Assembly: GCA_005239165.1 (NCBI GenBank)
Contig: RAPG01000002.1
Span: 248,001-312,000, forward strand
DNA length: 64,000 nucleotides
Direction of reading: 5' to 3'
Origin: Allopusillimonas ginsengisoli
GTDB taxonomy: Bacteria > Pseudomonadota > Gammaproteobacteria > Burkholderiales > Burkholderiaceae_B
Below are positions 8,955-17,238 of this stretch, piece by piece; the stretch's first letter is position 1; every line of letters begins with the position of its first letter. A model generated the notes under the pieces. That model saw only the letters and a program-made list of their open reading frames with translations, did no database searches and was not told the origin of the DNA. A program made the position numbers and the translations under genes.

Positions 8955-10262
8955 TCAGACGTTAACAGGGCTTCTGCGCACTGGCAAACACCCTGAATAC
9001 GTTGAAATTCCTGCCTTAGGCCGCCTTATACCCGCTAGCGCACCACACATAAATTTATGATTTTTCTCAGTCGCCCGACCGCGACGAAGGCGTTCCCAGT
9101 TCATGCTGGCCCACCACAGGCTAATACACAGCACTGCGCTGCAACCCATGCCCAGCGCCAGCAACAGCGCGCTGTGAAACAGCAGCGGTGCCAACAGGCC
9201 TGATACCAGTGCAAAAATGAACATTTGCACAAAGCTTTGCAGTGACGAAGCCAGGCCGCGCATGCTAGGAAAACTGCCCAGGGTTACCACTGTCATGCCA
9301 GGCAGTGCCACCGACATGCCGACGGCATAGATAAAAATGGGTATTACGGCCCAGGGCACAGCGGCAACCGATATGGCGTTGTACAACACGTTCAGAATGG
9401 CGCCCAGCGTCATGATGCCCAGGCCCACTCGTATCAACAGGGCAGGCGCAATACGGGCAGCATTGCGCGAACTAAACATCGACCCAATGACCACCCCGCT
9501 GATAAACGGTAAAAACAGCCATGCAAACGCGGTGTCTGGCAGGCCCAGTATGTTCATGATGAAGCTTGCCGCCGACGAGATGTACAACGCAAAACCTGAA
9601 AACGCAAAACCCACGGCAAGAATCGCCAACAGAAATGGCGGGTGCATCAACGCCCTGATGTAGTTGCGAAATATATTTACTACGTGCAGCGGCTGCCGGT
9701 GCTCCCGAGCCAGGGTTTCAGGCAGCCAGCGCACACACATCACAATCAATATGGCAACTATGATCACCATAAGGCCAAACGTGCCGCGCCAGCCCGTCAG
9801 CGCATTCGCATACCCGCCCACGACGGGTGCAATGGCCGGTGCCAGGCTGAACACCATGGTGATATTGGCAAACAGCTTCTGCGCTTCGGCGCCGTGATAT
9901 TTGTCGCGCACAATTGCCATCCCGACAACTCGCCCGGCGCCGGCAGACGCCCCCTGCAACCCCCTGAAAAGCAGCAGCCAGCCAAAACTGGGGGCCAGCA
10001 TGGCACCCACCGAACCAATGGCAAACAGAATGAGCGAAAAAATGATGACGGGACGCCGTCCGAAACTGTCGGAGAAGGTACCGTAAAACAGGCTCATGAA
10101 GGCAAACGCTGACAGATAAATACTGAGTGTTTGCTGTACCAGGGCCTGACTGACCTGAAAGTCTTCGCCAATGTTGTGAAACGAAGGCAGATAGGTATCG
10201 GTAGCAAAAGGCCCCAGCATGGCCAGACCGGCAAGCATCAGGGTAAGAGTGCGAATATTCAC
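8955..10262 (-). CDS. Bcr/CflA-type multidrug efflux MFS transporter
   Basis: A 435-residue MFS protein with about twelve membrane segments. The N-terminal GPFATDTYLPSF and the GTFSDSFGRRPV loop are characteristic of the Bcr/CflA drug-resistance subfamily, which exports small molecules with proton antiport. It begins with a GTG codon that overlaps the stop of the preceding MFS gene as GTGA, so the two are translationally coupled. A 45-residue basic tail after the last helix is longer than usual. The substrate cannot be told from sequence. Confidence 0.85.
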   Translation of the reverse strand: MNIRTLTLMLAGLAMLGPFATDTYLPSFHNIGEDFQVSQALVQQTLSIYLSAFAFMSLFYGTFSDSFGRRPVIIFSLILFAIGSVGAMLAPSFGWLLLFRGLQGASAGAGRVVGMAIVRDKYHGAEAQKLFANITMVFSLAPAIAPVVGGYANALTGWRGTFGLMVIIVAILIVMCVRWLPETLAREHRQPLHVVNIFRNYIRALMHPPFLLAILAVGFAFSGFALYISSAASFIMNILGLPDTAFAWLFLPFISGVVIGSMFSSRNAARIAPALLIRVGLGIMTLGAILNVLYNAISVAAVPWAVIPIFIYAVGMSVALPGMTVVTLGSFPSMRGLASSLQSFVQMFIFALVSGLLAPLLFHSALLLALGMGCSAVLCISLWWASMNWERLRRGRATEKNHKFMCGALAGIRRPKAGISTYSGCLPVRRSPVNV

Positions 10263-11455
10263 GTGCGGTCAGTCTCCGATGGCCTGATATGCGGCAGCCA
10301 ACGCCAAAAAAGGGCAGCGGCCAGAAAGCCGAAGCTGCCGGTTACGACAATGCCTGCGCCCAACGACACCAGCGCCGTCATGCCCGACAGCAGGAAGGGG
10401 CCGGCACTGGTGCCGACATCGCTGATGAGGCGCCAGATGCCTAAAAACTCGGTGCGGCCCGTTGGCGGCGAGGCGTCTGCGCCCAGGGTCATGGCTATGC
10501 CTGAACCAAAGCCGTTTCCGAACCCAAGCAGCATTGATGCCATTACAAAGGGTGCAAGACTGGTCGTCAATGGCATGAGGGCCAGCGCCAGCCCCATCAG
10601 CAAGGTACAGGGCAGGGCCACCCATAATCGCCCGTATTCATCCATGATCTTGCCTGCCGGGTAGAACATCAGCATGTCAACGGCAGAGGTGACTCCAAAA
10701 ATAAGCGCGGTGGCAGTCGGACTCAGACCAATACTATCAGCCCAGAGGGGAATAACAATTTGCCGGGCGGCCCGCATGGCGCTGATGAGCAGAATGCCCA
10801 CGCCCAGCGTCAGATACACCTTGGCATGCGTCACCGCCATGGTCGCCATCTTGGGCTTGATGGCAAGGCCTGCGCCTTTGTCCGGTGTAAGCTCGAATTC
10901 GGGCACGGCAAATGAAAGCGTACCGGCGCCTATCATGGCGATAATGGCGACCCAATAAGCCCCTGCCATGCCCATAAAGTGCATGGCGGCCGCCGAGGCA
11001 AATGGACCTGCAAACATGCCTATGCGATGTGTGCCGCCCAGTGTTGACAGGGCGCGGGCACGAAGCTCAAACGGAACGGCCTCAATCAGAAAGGTTTGGC
11101 GGGCAAGATAAAACACCGACGTTGCCAGCCCTATCATTAAGGTGCCCAGTGCCAGCAAGGCGGGATGACGTGCAAACACACAAAGCAGCAAGGCCACAAT
11201 GGTGAGGACGGAGGCCCCGATGAGTGCCTTGCGCTCGCCAATGCGCGATGTGAGCAGCGCGGCGGGGATGTTGCCGGTAAGCGAACCCAAGCCTATGAGC
11301 GCCACAACAACGCCAGCCATGGCTGGTGAAGCACCCAGATCGCGCGCGGTAAGCGCGATGACAGGTAACACCGCACCATTACTCAGCCCGAACAATACGG
11401 TAGGCCCGAAGGCTGGAACGGCGATTTTTCTGAGACTGAATTGGGCATCGCCCAT
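10259..11455 (-). CDS. MFS transporter, substrate unknown
   Basis: A roughly 398-residue major facilitator with twelve predicted hydrophobic segments, starting from MGDAQFSLRKIAVPAFGPTVLF. The loop SRIGERKALIG corresponds to the MFS loop 2-3 motif. The start at 11455 is preferred because upstream in-frame Met codons (11533, 11554) add a hydrophilic stretch with no ribosome-binding site, but only a weak AAGG lies upstream of 11455. It overlaps the next transporter gene. With the LysR gene upstream in the same direction, the three may form a regulated efflux unit. Confidence 0.75.
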   Translation of the reverse strand: MGDAQFSLRKIAVPAFGPTVLFGLSNGAVLPVIALTARDLGASPAMAGVVVALIGLGSLTGNIPAALLTSRIGERKALIGASVLTIVALLLCVFARHPALLALGTLMIGLATSVFYLARQTFLIEAVPFELRARALSTLGGTHRIGMFAGPFASAAAMHFMGMAGAYWVAIIAMIGAGTLSFAVPEFELTPDKGAGLAIKPKMATMAVTHAKVYLTLGVGILLISAMRAARQIVIPLWADSIGLSPTATALIFGVTSAVDMLMFYPAGKIMDEYGRLWVALPCTLLMGLALALMPLTTSLAPFVMASMLLGFGNGFGSGIAMTLGADASPPTGRTEFLGIWRLISDVGTSAGPFLLSGMTALVSLGAGIVVTGSFGFLAAALFWRWLPHIRPSETDRT

Positions 11456-11605
11456 GTTGGTATGGCCTTGAAACGAATTTTGCACAAGCTGCCTGACAGA
11501 TTTTATAGGAAGCAGGCTGAGACGCCCGATCATGAAAATATCTGTGCGCGGCATGGCTGGTTAACTACGCGATGCAGCAGACAACGCCTTGTGAAGCTGT
11601 CAGGC

Positions 11606-12523
11606 TTATGAAATAGTGCTGCCCCAGGTCCGCTGCCGGATGTGTTCATGCAGATAGTGCACAAAGGCTTGGGCGGCCGGAGACAGGCTGGCGTGCTGCC
11701 TCTGATACACAAAAAACTGGCGACGGACTTCTGGCTCTGCCAGCGGACGCATCTTCAGGCCATACAGATCCACCAGCGTCTGGGCATAAGGCAGGCATGT
11801 GGTTACCCCCAGGCCAGAATTGACCATGCTGAGGGCTGTACTCATAAAGGCGACCTCATGGCTGGGACGTATGGGCGGTACGGCTGATATCCCTTGCAAG
11901 TCCATGGACAGCCGGTCGGTAAACTGGCCCTGAAGAGAAATCAGGGGGTAGCGGATGAGGTCTTCCCAGGCGATGTGAGTAAGAGACTCGAGCGGATGGC
12001 CGGGCGGAAACACGGCCATGAAGGGCAAGTCGAACAACGGGTCGGCGACCAGTTCGGCGACGGCTTCACGCTGGGGCCCTATGCTGATGTCCACTTCGCC
12101 GCGCAATGCTTGTGTGATCACGTTTTCGACAGCACAATCAACCAGGTGAATGCGCACATCTGGATAAGCCTGCCGAAACCCCGCAATCACCTCAGGCACC
12201 AACGTGCTGGACATAAGCTGCGGCGCTGCAATGCGAACAATGCCGCGGCGCAGGCGCTTCAGATTGTCTACGTTTTCCACGGCGGCGTCCAGATCGCGTA
12301 GCACCTGGGTGGTCGCAGAATGAAATTCGCGCCCCACTTCTGACAAGCAAATGCGCCGCGTACTGCGATCCACCAGCCGCACACCCAGCTGGTTTTCCAG
12401 TTCTTTGATCAGTCCGCTGAGCGCTGACTGAGTGATATGAAGCGATTCAGCAGCCCGCGTGAAACCGCCCGTACGAGCCAGCGCGGCGAAGGCACGCAAC
12501 TGGCGCAGAGTAACTTCCATCAT
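11606..12523 (-). CDS. LysR-family transcriptional regulator
   Basis: A 305-residue LysR regulator. The N-terminal winged helix-turn-helix (residues 5-60) reads TLRQLRAFAALARTGGFTRA then ESLHITQSALSGLIKELE; the rest is the periplasmic-binding-protein-like effector domain. Two adjacent ATG codons (12523 and 12520) follow AGGA, so the start is uncertain by one residue. It is transcribed toward the two MFS genes and lies downstream of the HmgA-like gene on the same strand; regulation of the MFS pair is plausible but not shown. Confidence 0.88.
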   Translation of the reverse strand: MMEVTLRQLRAFAALARTGGFTRAAESLHITQSALSGLIKELENQLGVRLVDRSTRRICLSEVGREFHSATTQVLRDLDAAVENVDNLKRLRRGIVRIAAPQLMSSTLVPEVIAGFRQAYPDVRIHLVDCAVENVITQALRGEVDISIGPQREAVAELVADPLFDLPFMAVFPPGHPLESLTHIAWEDLIRYPLISLQGQFTDRLSMDLQGISAVPPIRPSHEVAFMSTALSMVNSGLGVTTCLPYAQTLVDLYGLKMRPLAEPEVRRQFFVYQRQHASLSPAAQAFVHYLHEHIRQRTWGSTIS

Positions 12524-12654
12524 AATTTCCTATGAATACATGGGAAAAAACTGTTTGTATGATATCTCGAATCTGACGCCAATAGCAGAATGCCGCGAAA
12601 AGCTGGCCCTCTGGAGACAAACCCATGCGTCTGTGACCCATGGGCTTTCTGCTG

Positions 12655-13785
12655 TTATTCCTTCCAGGAATCGGCGTAATCCGGAATCTTCACGCCTTCG
12701 GGCAGGGTGTCGACCTCAAGCGCGTGACGGGAATCGATCATGACGGCGACTTCGTCGGTGTATTTGCGTTCGCCCTGGTTGTTGGCGGCGGCCGCGGCGA
12801 AAGCCTTGGGGTGCGGGCCGTGGTGAAAGCCCGAGGGATGCAGCGTGAACATGCCGGGCTTGATGTTGTCGCGGCTAAAGAAGTTGCCCTGATGATAGAA
12901 GATAGACTCATCAAATTCATCATTGTTGTGATAGAACGGCACCTTCAGCGCGCCTGGATCGCTTTCGATGGGGCGAGGCGCAAAGGTGCAGACAATAATG
13001 GTGTTCGACAGGAAGGTGGCATGTACCGTGGGCGGCAAATGGTAGCGATCTGAGAGCATTTCGCGGATATCGCGCCAGTTAAGCTTGACCGGCACACAAT
13101 CGCCGTGCCAGCCAACAGCATCCAGAAAGTTGTAGGGGAAGGTAACGGTGGTGACCTGCTGCAAGCGCTTGGCGCGCACGCGTGTTTCAAACTCACCCTG
13201 CTGATCCTTGAAAGCCTCGTCAATTTTGGGTGTATCCAATACAGCCAGGTCGAACTGTGAATGGCGCCCGGTGATGCCGCGCTCCGGCAGCATGAACAAA
13301 TCATCGGTTGCCTCTATGGTCAGTACCTCGTTGGCGACCTTCGTCTCCAGACGCCAGACCGTACCGCGCGGGATGTTGATGTAATCGCCTTCCCGATAAC
13401 TCATGTGGCCGTAATCGCAGAAGAACTCGCCCTCACCCTTGTGAAAGAACAAAATCATGTCGCCATCGCCATTACGTGCCAGATCGGGCATAGAGGCACC
13501 GAATTTCCAGAAGCAAACCTGGGTGTTGGCATTGTGCATGAAACGGCGGGCTTTCCATGGGCAGGCTTCGCCATCGTCCAGGCGGTTCAGATCAAGCAGG
13601 GTCAGTTCGAAAGGGCCATCCCAGTTCGTCCAGCCAGTGGGCTTGTGCGCATGAAGAATGTGGCTTGCAGGGCCGAAAAAGCCATTGCGCCCGTGTTCGC
13701 GCTCATACAGGCCATGGGGGATATCGCAGTGGGCCTGCCGCGTATGAATGCCTTCTGCCAGGGGAAAAGTGATGTGGTTTTTCAT
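12655..13785 (-). CDS. HmgA-family (homogentisate 1,2-dioxygenase-like) ring-cleavage dioxygenase
   Basis: A 376-residue cupin dioxygenase of the homogentisate dioxygenase family, shorter than classical HmgA (about 430-445). Likely iron ligands sit in the C-terminal motifs YHNNDEFDE and TLHPSGFHHGPHP; the aromatic ring would be opened with O2 using Fe(II). The RBS is AGGAGG just upstream of the ATG at 13785. No fumarylacetoacetate hydrolase or maleylacetoacetate isomerase gene is beside it, so it may be a paralogue with another substrate rather than the tyrosine-pathway enzyme. A divergent IclR gene and palindromes upstream suggest local control. Confidence 0.8.
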   Translation of the reverse strand: MKNHITFPLAEGIHTRQAHCDIPHGLYEREHGRNGFFGPASHILHAHKPTGWTNWDGPFELTLLDLNRLDDGEACPWKARRFMHNANTQVCFWKFGASMPDLARNGDGDMILFFHKGEGEFFCDYGHMSYREGDYINIPRGTVWRLETKVANEVLTIEATDDLFMLPERGITGRHSQFDLAVLDTPKIDEAFKDQQGEFETRVRAKRLQQVTTVTFPYNFLDAVGWHGDCVPVKLNWRDIREMLSDRYHLPPTVHATFLSNTIIVCTFAPRPIESDPGALKVPFYHNNDEFDESIFYHQGNFFSRDNIKPGMFTLHPSGFHHGPHPKAFAAAAANNQGERKYTDEVAVMIDSRHALEVDTLPEGVKIPDYADSWKE

Positions 13786-13813
13786 GCATGCCTCCTGAGG
13801 GGAAAAGAAAAAT

Positions 13814-13853
13814 GTTGTTATGCTATACGTAACAACGTTATGATTAAGATAAC
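13814..13853. promoter_or_regulatory. Paired inverted repeats, likely IclR operator between the HmgA-like gene and iclR
   Basis: Two abutting palindromes lie upstream of the HmgA-like gene: GTTGTTA-N9-TAACAAC at 13814-13836 (arms perfect) and GTTAT-N7-ATAAC at 13837-13853. They are 29 bases before the HmgA-like start and about 100 bases before the IclR-type gene. Binding by the IclR protein is inferred from position. Confidence 0.6.
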
Positions 13854-13953
13854 ACGTTAAAGCAGACTAGTTAAAGCGTCAAGCACTTTAGGTATCGGTG
13901 ATGGGGGTTTACAAATTACTGTGCGTGACGTTTCGGGTTAAAACAGAACACAG

Positions 13954-14694
13954 ATGAAAAATGAACTAGCTCAAACAAAAAGCAACGAATCCAGCCAGGG
14001 CGTGCAGTCGGTGGAAGTGGGCCTGGCCCTGTTCCATACCCTGACTCAATCAGGCACGGCAGTGGGCCTGTCTGACTTAGCCCGACAGGCCGGCATGCAT
14101 CGTGCCAAGGCATACAGATACCTGATCAGCCTGTCGCGGGCAGGATGGGTCGTGCAAGATCCGCAAACCAGCCTGTACAGTGTGGGACCGGCCATGCGAG
14201 ATATGGCGCTTTCCTGGCTGGCCAGTCAAGATCCCATTCGTCTGGCCGGCACAGAAGCGCAGGCACTGGCGCTGTCGGTCGGGGTAACCTGTTTTGTTGC
14301 CGTCATGGGGCAAAACGGTGCGACGGCGGTGCGGGTCTGCCAGCCGGGCCAGGCCGTCTCAATTAGCGTCAATGAGGGTGCCATCTTTGATGCGCGCTCG
14401 TCCGCAACAGGACGAATATTTGCCGCCTGGGGCGATGAGGCAAACCGGCAACTGCCGGCTGCTTTGCGCCGCGAGATCCGTTCGCAAGGCATGGCAGTGG
14501 TCGAAGGTGACCACGTTGTTGGCATTAATGCAGTCAGTGCACCGGTCTTTGATGCACGAGGAAATCTGGTACTGGCACTGACCTTGGTGGGCCCGTCGTC
14601 CTCGCTTCAGGCCAGTGCCGACGGCACAGCAGCGCAGGCACTACTGGCCGTGTGCCGCCGCATGTCGACAGCCCTGGGGTGTCAAAATGGTTAG
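13954..14694 (+). CDS. IclR-family transcriptional regulator
   Basis: A 246-residue IclR regulator. The N-terminal winged helix (about residues 15-75) contains GLSDLARQAGMHRAKAYRYL, followed by the IclR effector-binding domain with the typical SATGRIFAAWGD segment near the middle. It is divergent from the HmgA-like dioxygenase gene, and palindromes lie between the two, so the most economical reading is that it controls that gene and itself in response to an aromatic acid. The effector is unknown. The start at 13954 has no strong Shine-Dalgarno sequence. Confidence 0.88.
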   Translation: MKNELAQTKSNESSQGVQSVEVGLALFHTLTQSGTAVGLSDLARQAGMHRAKAYRYLISLSRAGWVVQDPQTSLYSVGPAMRDMALSWLASQDPIRLAGTEAQALALSVGVTCFVAVMGQNGATAVRVCQPGQAVSISVNEGAIFDARSSATGRIFAAWGDEANRQLPAALRREIRSQGMAVVEGDHVVGINAVSAPVFDARGNLVLALTLVGPSSSLQASADGTAAQALLAVCRRMSTALGCQNG

Positions 14695-14742
14695 CATGGC
14701 GACCGCACGCAAAGGCGTGTAAAGAAAAACATCTTAATAGTT

Positions 14743-15060
14743 TTAAGTGTCGTCTGTGCCGCCATTGCGCTCAGGGTCTGGGGGAGTATGAGCCAAACCG
14801 GCCCGATCTTCCGGCACAATGCGATCCGCTTCAATGTCGTCGTTTAGCGGCTCATCGCCCGTGTTTTCCACTTGCGCCCGTCCACCTGTATTAGCACGAT
14901 CGCTGTCGGTATCCGGGCCCTCGCCGATCGCGTCACTGCCAGAGTCTGACGAATCACTGGGACCAAACGCCGGCTCGGTAAGACCGGTTTCCAGCAATGA
15001 GCCTTGCCCGCCAACTTCGCGATTTTGCTGCGCACGCTCTATATCTTTATGAGTAACCAT
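14743..15060 (-). CDS. Small acidic hydrophilic protein of unknown function
   Basis: A 105-residue protein starting MVTHKDIERAQQNREVGGQG. A strong AAGGAG lies six to seven bases before the ATG at 15060, which supports it as a real gene. The body is rich in Asp, Glu, Ser, Gly and Pro, with no hydrophobic core, signal peptide or cysteine, so it is likely disordered. I do not recognise a family. It lies 52 bases downstream of thpR on the same strand and converges with the IclR gene. A role in stress or as a flexible binding protein would be speculation. Confidence 0.6.
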   Translation of the reverse strand: MVTHKDIERAQQNREVGGQGSLLETGLTEPAFGPSDSSDSGSDAIGEGPDTDSDRANTGGRAQVENTGDEPLNDDIEADRIVPEDRAGLAHTPPDPERNGGTDDT

Positions 15061-15112
15061 GATGTGCTCCTTGTTGAACAAGAACAGCACAGCAAGTGCG
15101 ATGCCCGCGTTG

Positions 15113-15844
15113 TCAGACCAAGGGTACGCGGGCGATGACCTTATAGTACGAACCTGTTTCGTGGGGCTGTGAAGCAACCAGCACGCATTGCGCGGGCGTC
15201 CATGTGAAGACCGGACGGCACAGTTTGCCAAGATCAGCCGGGCCGGCACGGCGCAGCAGTGAAACGTGGGGGCGAAATCCCAATGCTGTCCCGTCGGGAC
15301 GTATGTCTGTCTGCGCTCTGCCTGCGTGTGTATCGCCTGCCTGTGCCTCGCTTGCCTGGATCTCGCCTGCCTGGATCTCGCTTGCCTGTCTCTCGCCTGC
15401 CTGTCTCTCGCTTGCCTGTGCCTTGCTTGCCTGTGCCTCGCCTGCCGCCAGACCATCATGCTTTGCAGCAGTGGCAGGCTGCGGGCGCCCCCACCCCAAA
15501 GATTGAAGATTACGCCATAGCCCCTCGTACAGCGCATTGAGCCACTGCATGCATTCGACATCCTCTGCGCCTGGCCCCGCCCACACAATACGCGGCCCCT
15601 GAAAGCGGCCGAATCGGCTTAAGACAACCTGACCCGACGGCGCCTGCCATGTGGGCGCGGCCTGCACCAGTTGTTCAACCCTGTTTTGCGGCGTGCTGCC
15701 CAGAAACGCCAGCGTAAGGTGCAGCGTATCCTGGCGCATGATGCGTCCACCGCAAAGCGCGTGCGCATCGTGTACCCAGGCCATCATCGCACTGGCATCT
15801 TGCGGCGCGGGCCACAGGGCGAAAAATAGACGTTGTGATTCCAT
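15113..15844 (-). CDS. thpR: RNA 2',3'-cyclic phosphodiesterase (ThpR/LigT family) with repeat insertion
   Basis: A 2H-phosphoesterase that opens 2',3'-cyclic phosphates on RNA (historically called 2'-5' RNA ligase). The two catalytic HxT/Sx motifs are present as HLTL (residues 42-45) and HVSL (193-196). The start MESQRLFFALWP is family-typical and decides the ATG at 15844. The protein is 243 residues rather than about 180 because a five-residue Gln/Ala/Ser/Glu repeat (about residues 133-178) is inserted between the two motifs, encoded by a 15-bp minisatellite that keeps the frame. Confidence 0.88.
   Translation of the reverse strand: MESQRLFFALWPAPQDASAMMAWVHDAHALCGGRIMRQDTLHLTLAFLGSTPQNRVEQLVQAAPTWQAPSGQVVLSRFGRFQGPRIVWAGPGAEDVECMQWLNALYEGLWRNLQSLGWGRPQPATAAKHDGLAAGEAQASKAQASERQAGERQASEIQAGEIQASEAQAGDTHAGRAQTDIRPDGTALGFRPHVSLLRRAGPADLGKLCRPVFTWTPAQCVLVASQPHETGSYYKVIARVPLV
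15321..15449. repeat. In-frame 15-bp minisatellite inside thpR
   Basis: Seven well-kept 15-bp units run from 15336 to 15440 on the plus strand (CYTGCCTGNNNCTYG type), flanked by a diverged unit at 15321-15335 and a partial one at 15441-15449. Alternating CCTGCC and CTTGCC starts suggest growth by a 30-bp dimer. Each unit encodes five residues, so copy-number change would not break thpR. It also creates long open but non-coding frames on both strands. Confidence 0.9.
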
Positions 15845-16047
15845 ACGCTGATTATCATGGGGATTACCCACCCTTTGCAATTTAGTTTTGCGTCACTACA
15901 CTGACTCCTTGCCGCAAGGCACGATACAGGCGCAGCCTGCGCCTGTGTTTGCGCCCATAAGGCCATACCGTACCGGTGCCGCACTGCGGCAAAGCAGAAA
16001 AAGCAAAAAACCGGCCCGTATACACACGATTACGGAGAATCGCTGCA

Positions 16048-17196
16048 GTGAAGCCCCAGTCGCTTGAAATGATCACCCGCCTTGTCGGGTTCGATACCGT
16101 ATCCCGTAATTCCAACCTTGAGCTCATCCATTACGTTCGCGACTACCTCGCCACGCATGGCGTACAGAGCCATCTTGTTGCCAGCCCCGACGGTGCCAAA
16201 GCCAATCTGTTCGCCACGGTAGGCCCTCAGGTTGAAGGCGGCGTAGTCCTGTCAGGGCACACAGACGTGGTGCCGGTCGATGGTCAGCCCTGGACAACCG
16301 ACCCATTTACCGTCACCGAAAAAGACGGGCGGCTGTATGGCCGCGGCACTTGTGACATGAAGGCGTTTACGGCAGTTGGCCTGGCCATGGTGCCCGACTT
16401 TATCGCGCGGGGCCTGAAACGGCCCATACATTTTGCACTTAGCTACGACGAAGAAATCGGCTGCTTTGGCGCGCCCTCGATGATAGACAGGCTGGTCAGT
16501 GATATCCCCAAGCCTTCGGCCGTAATCGTCGGCGAGCCGACCAGCATGCGATCCATTGTGGCGCACAAGGGCATTGCGGTACTGCGCACCACCGTCATCG
16601 GCCATGAGGCGCATTCCAGCCAGGTACAGCGTGGCGTCAGCGCCGTCATGACCTCAGCACGGCTGGTCGCCTTTATCGAAGACATGATGGCAGAGAACAA
16701 GGCAAACACTGATCCAGGCTGCAATTTTGTGCCGCCTTACACCACGCTGCACGTAGGTGTCATGCAGGGCGGAACAGCCGTCAACATTATTTCACGGGCA
16801 TGTACGTTTAGCTGGGACATACGCACTTTGCCGGGCGATGACTGGCGCGCGTATCTGACCCGGTTTGAGGCATTCGCCAATACCTTGTTGCCAGCCATGC
16901 AAGCCATATCACCCCAGGCCTCCATTACGACGGAAGTACTGGCCGATGCACCACCGCTACAGGACCAGGGCGGTGAAGCCCAGGAACTAGTCTTTGACCT
17001 TTGCGGCCATCGCCACACCGATGTTGTGCCCTATGCCGCCGAGGCAGGCCAGTTTCAGGAACGCGGCTTTGATGTAGTGCTGTGCGGACCAGGCTCTATA
17101 GACCAGGCACATCAGCCCGACGAGTACATCGATATCGAACAGGTAAGCGCCTGCGAACAGTTCATGGAGAAACTGGCAGACCGCCTGGCAAACTGA
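16048..17196 (+). CDS. argE: ArgE-type N-acetylornithine deacetylase / M20 peptidase
   Basis: A 382-residue zinc M20-family hydrolase most like acetylornithine deacetylase, which releases acetate from N2-acetylornithine. Metal-site motifs are visible: SGHTDVVPV, GTCDMK, YDEEIGC and, near the end, AHQPDEYI. I chose the GTG at 16048 because GGAG lies ten bases upstream and the family homology begins there; an ATG at 15976 would add 24 unrelated residues. It is followed after 42 bases by a dipeptide-type ABC transporter, so in this context it may instead act on imported N-acyl amino acids or peptides. Confidence 0.82.
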   Translation: MKPQSLEMITRLVGFDTVSRNSNLELIHYVRDYLATHGVQSHLVASPDGAKANLFATVGPQVEGGVVLSGHTDVVPVDGQPWTTDPFTVTEKDGRLYGRGTCDMKAFTAVGLAMVPDFIARGLKRPIHFALSYDEEIGCFGAPSMIDRLVSDIPKPSAVIVGEPTSMRSIVAHKGIAVLRTTVIGHEAHSSQVQRGVSAVMTSARLVAFIEDMMAENKANTDPGCNFVPPYTTLHVGVMQGGTAVNIISRACTFSWDIRTLPGDDWRAYLTRFEAFANTLLPAMQAISPQASITTEVLADAPPLQDQGGEAQELVFDLCGHRHTDVVPYAAEAGQFQERGFDVVLCGPGSIDQAHQPDEYIDIEQVSACEQFMEKLADRLAN

Positions 17197-17238
17197 CACC
17201 CCACCAACGACTACAACTTACAAGGCAGGAGACAAACA

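Noticed and set aside
15321..15449. Repeat block considered as a CRISPR array
   Set aside because: Units are 15 bp, directly adjacent without spacers, and inside a coding sequence.
14743..15588. A 281-codon minus-strand frame with repeated Ala-Arg-Gln residues, extending the small acidic gene
   Set aside because: Its upstream part is the thpR minisatellite read in another frame; the strong ribosome-binding site at 15060 marks the real start.
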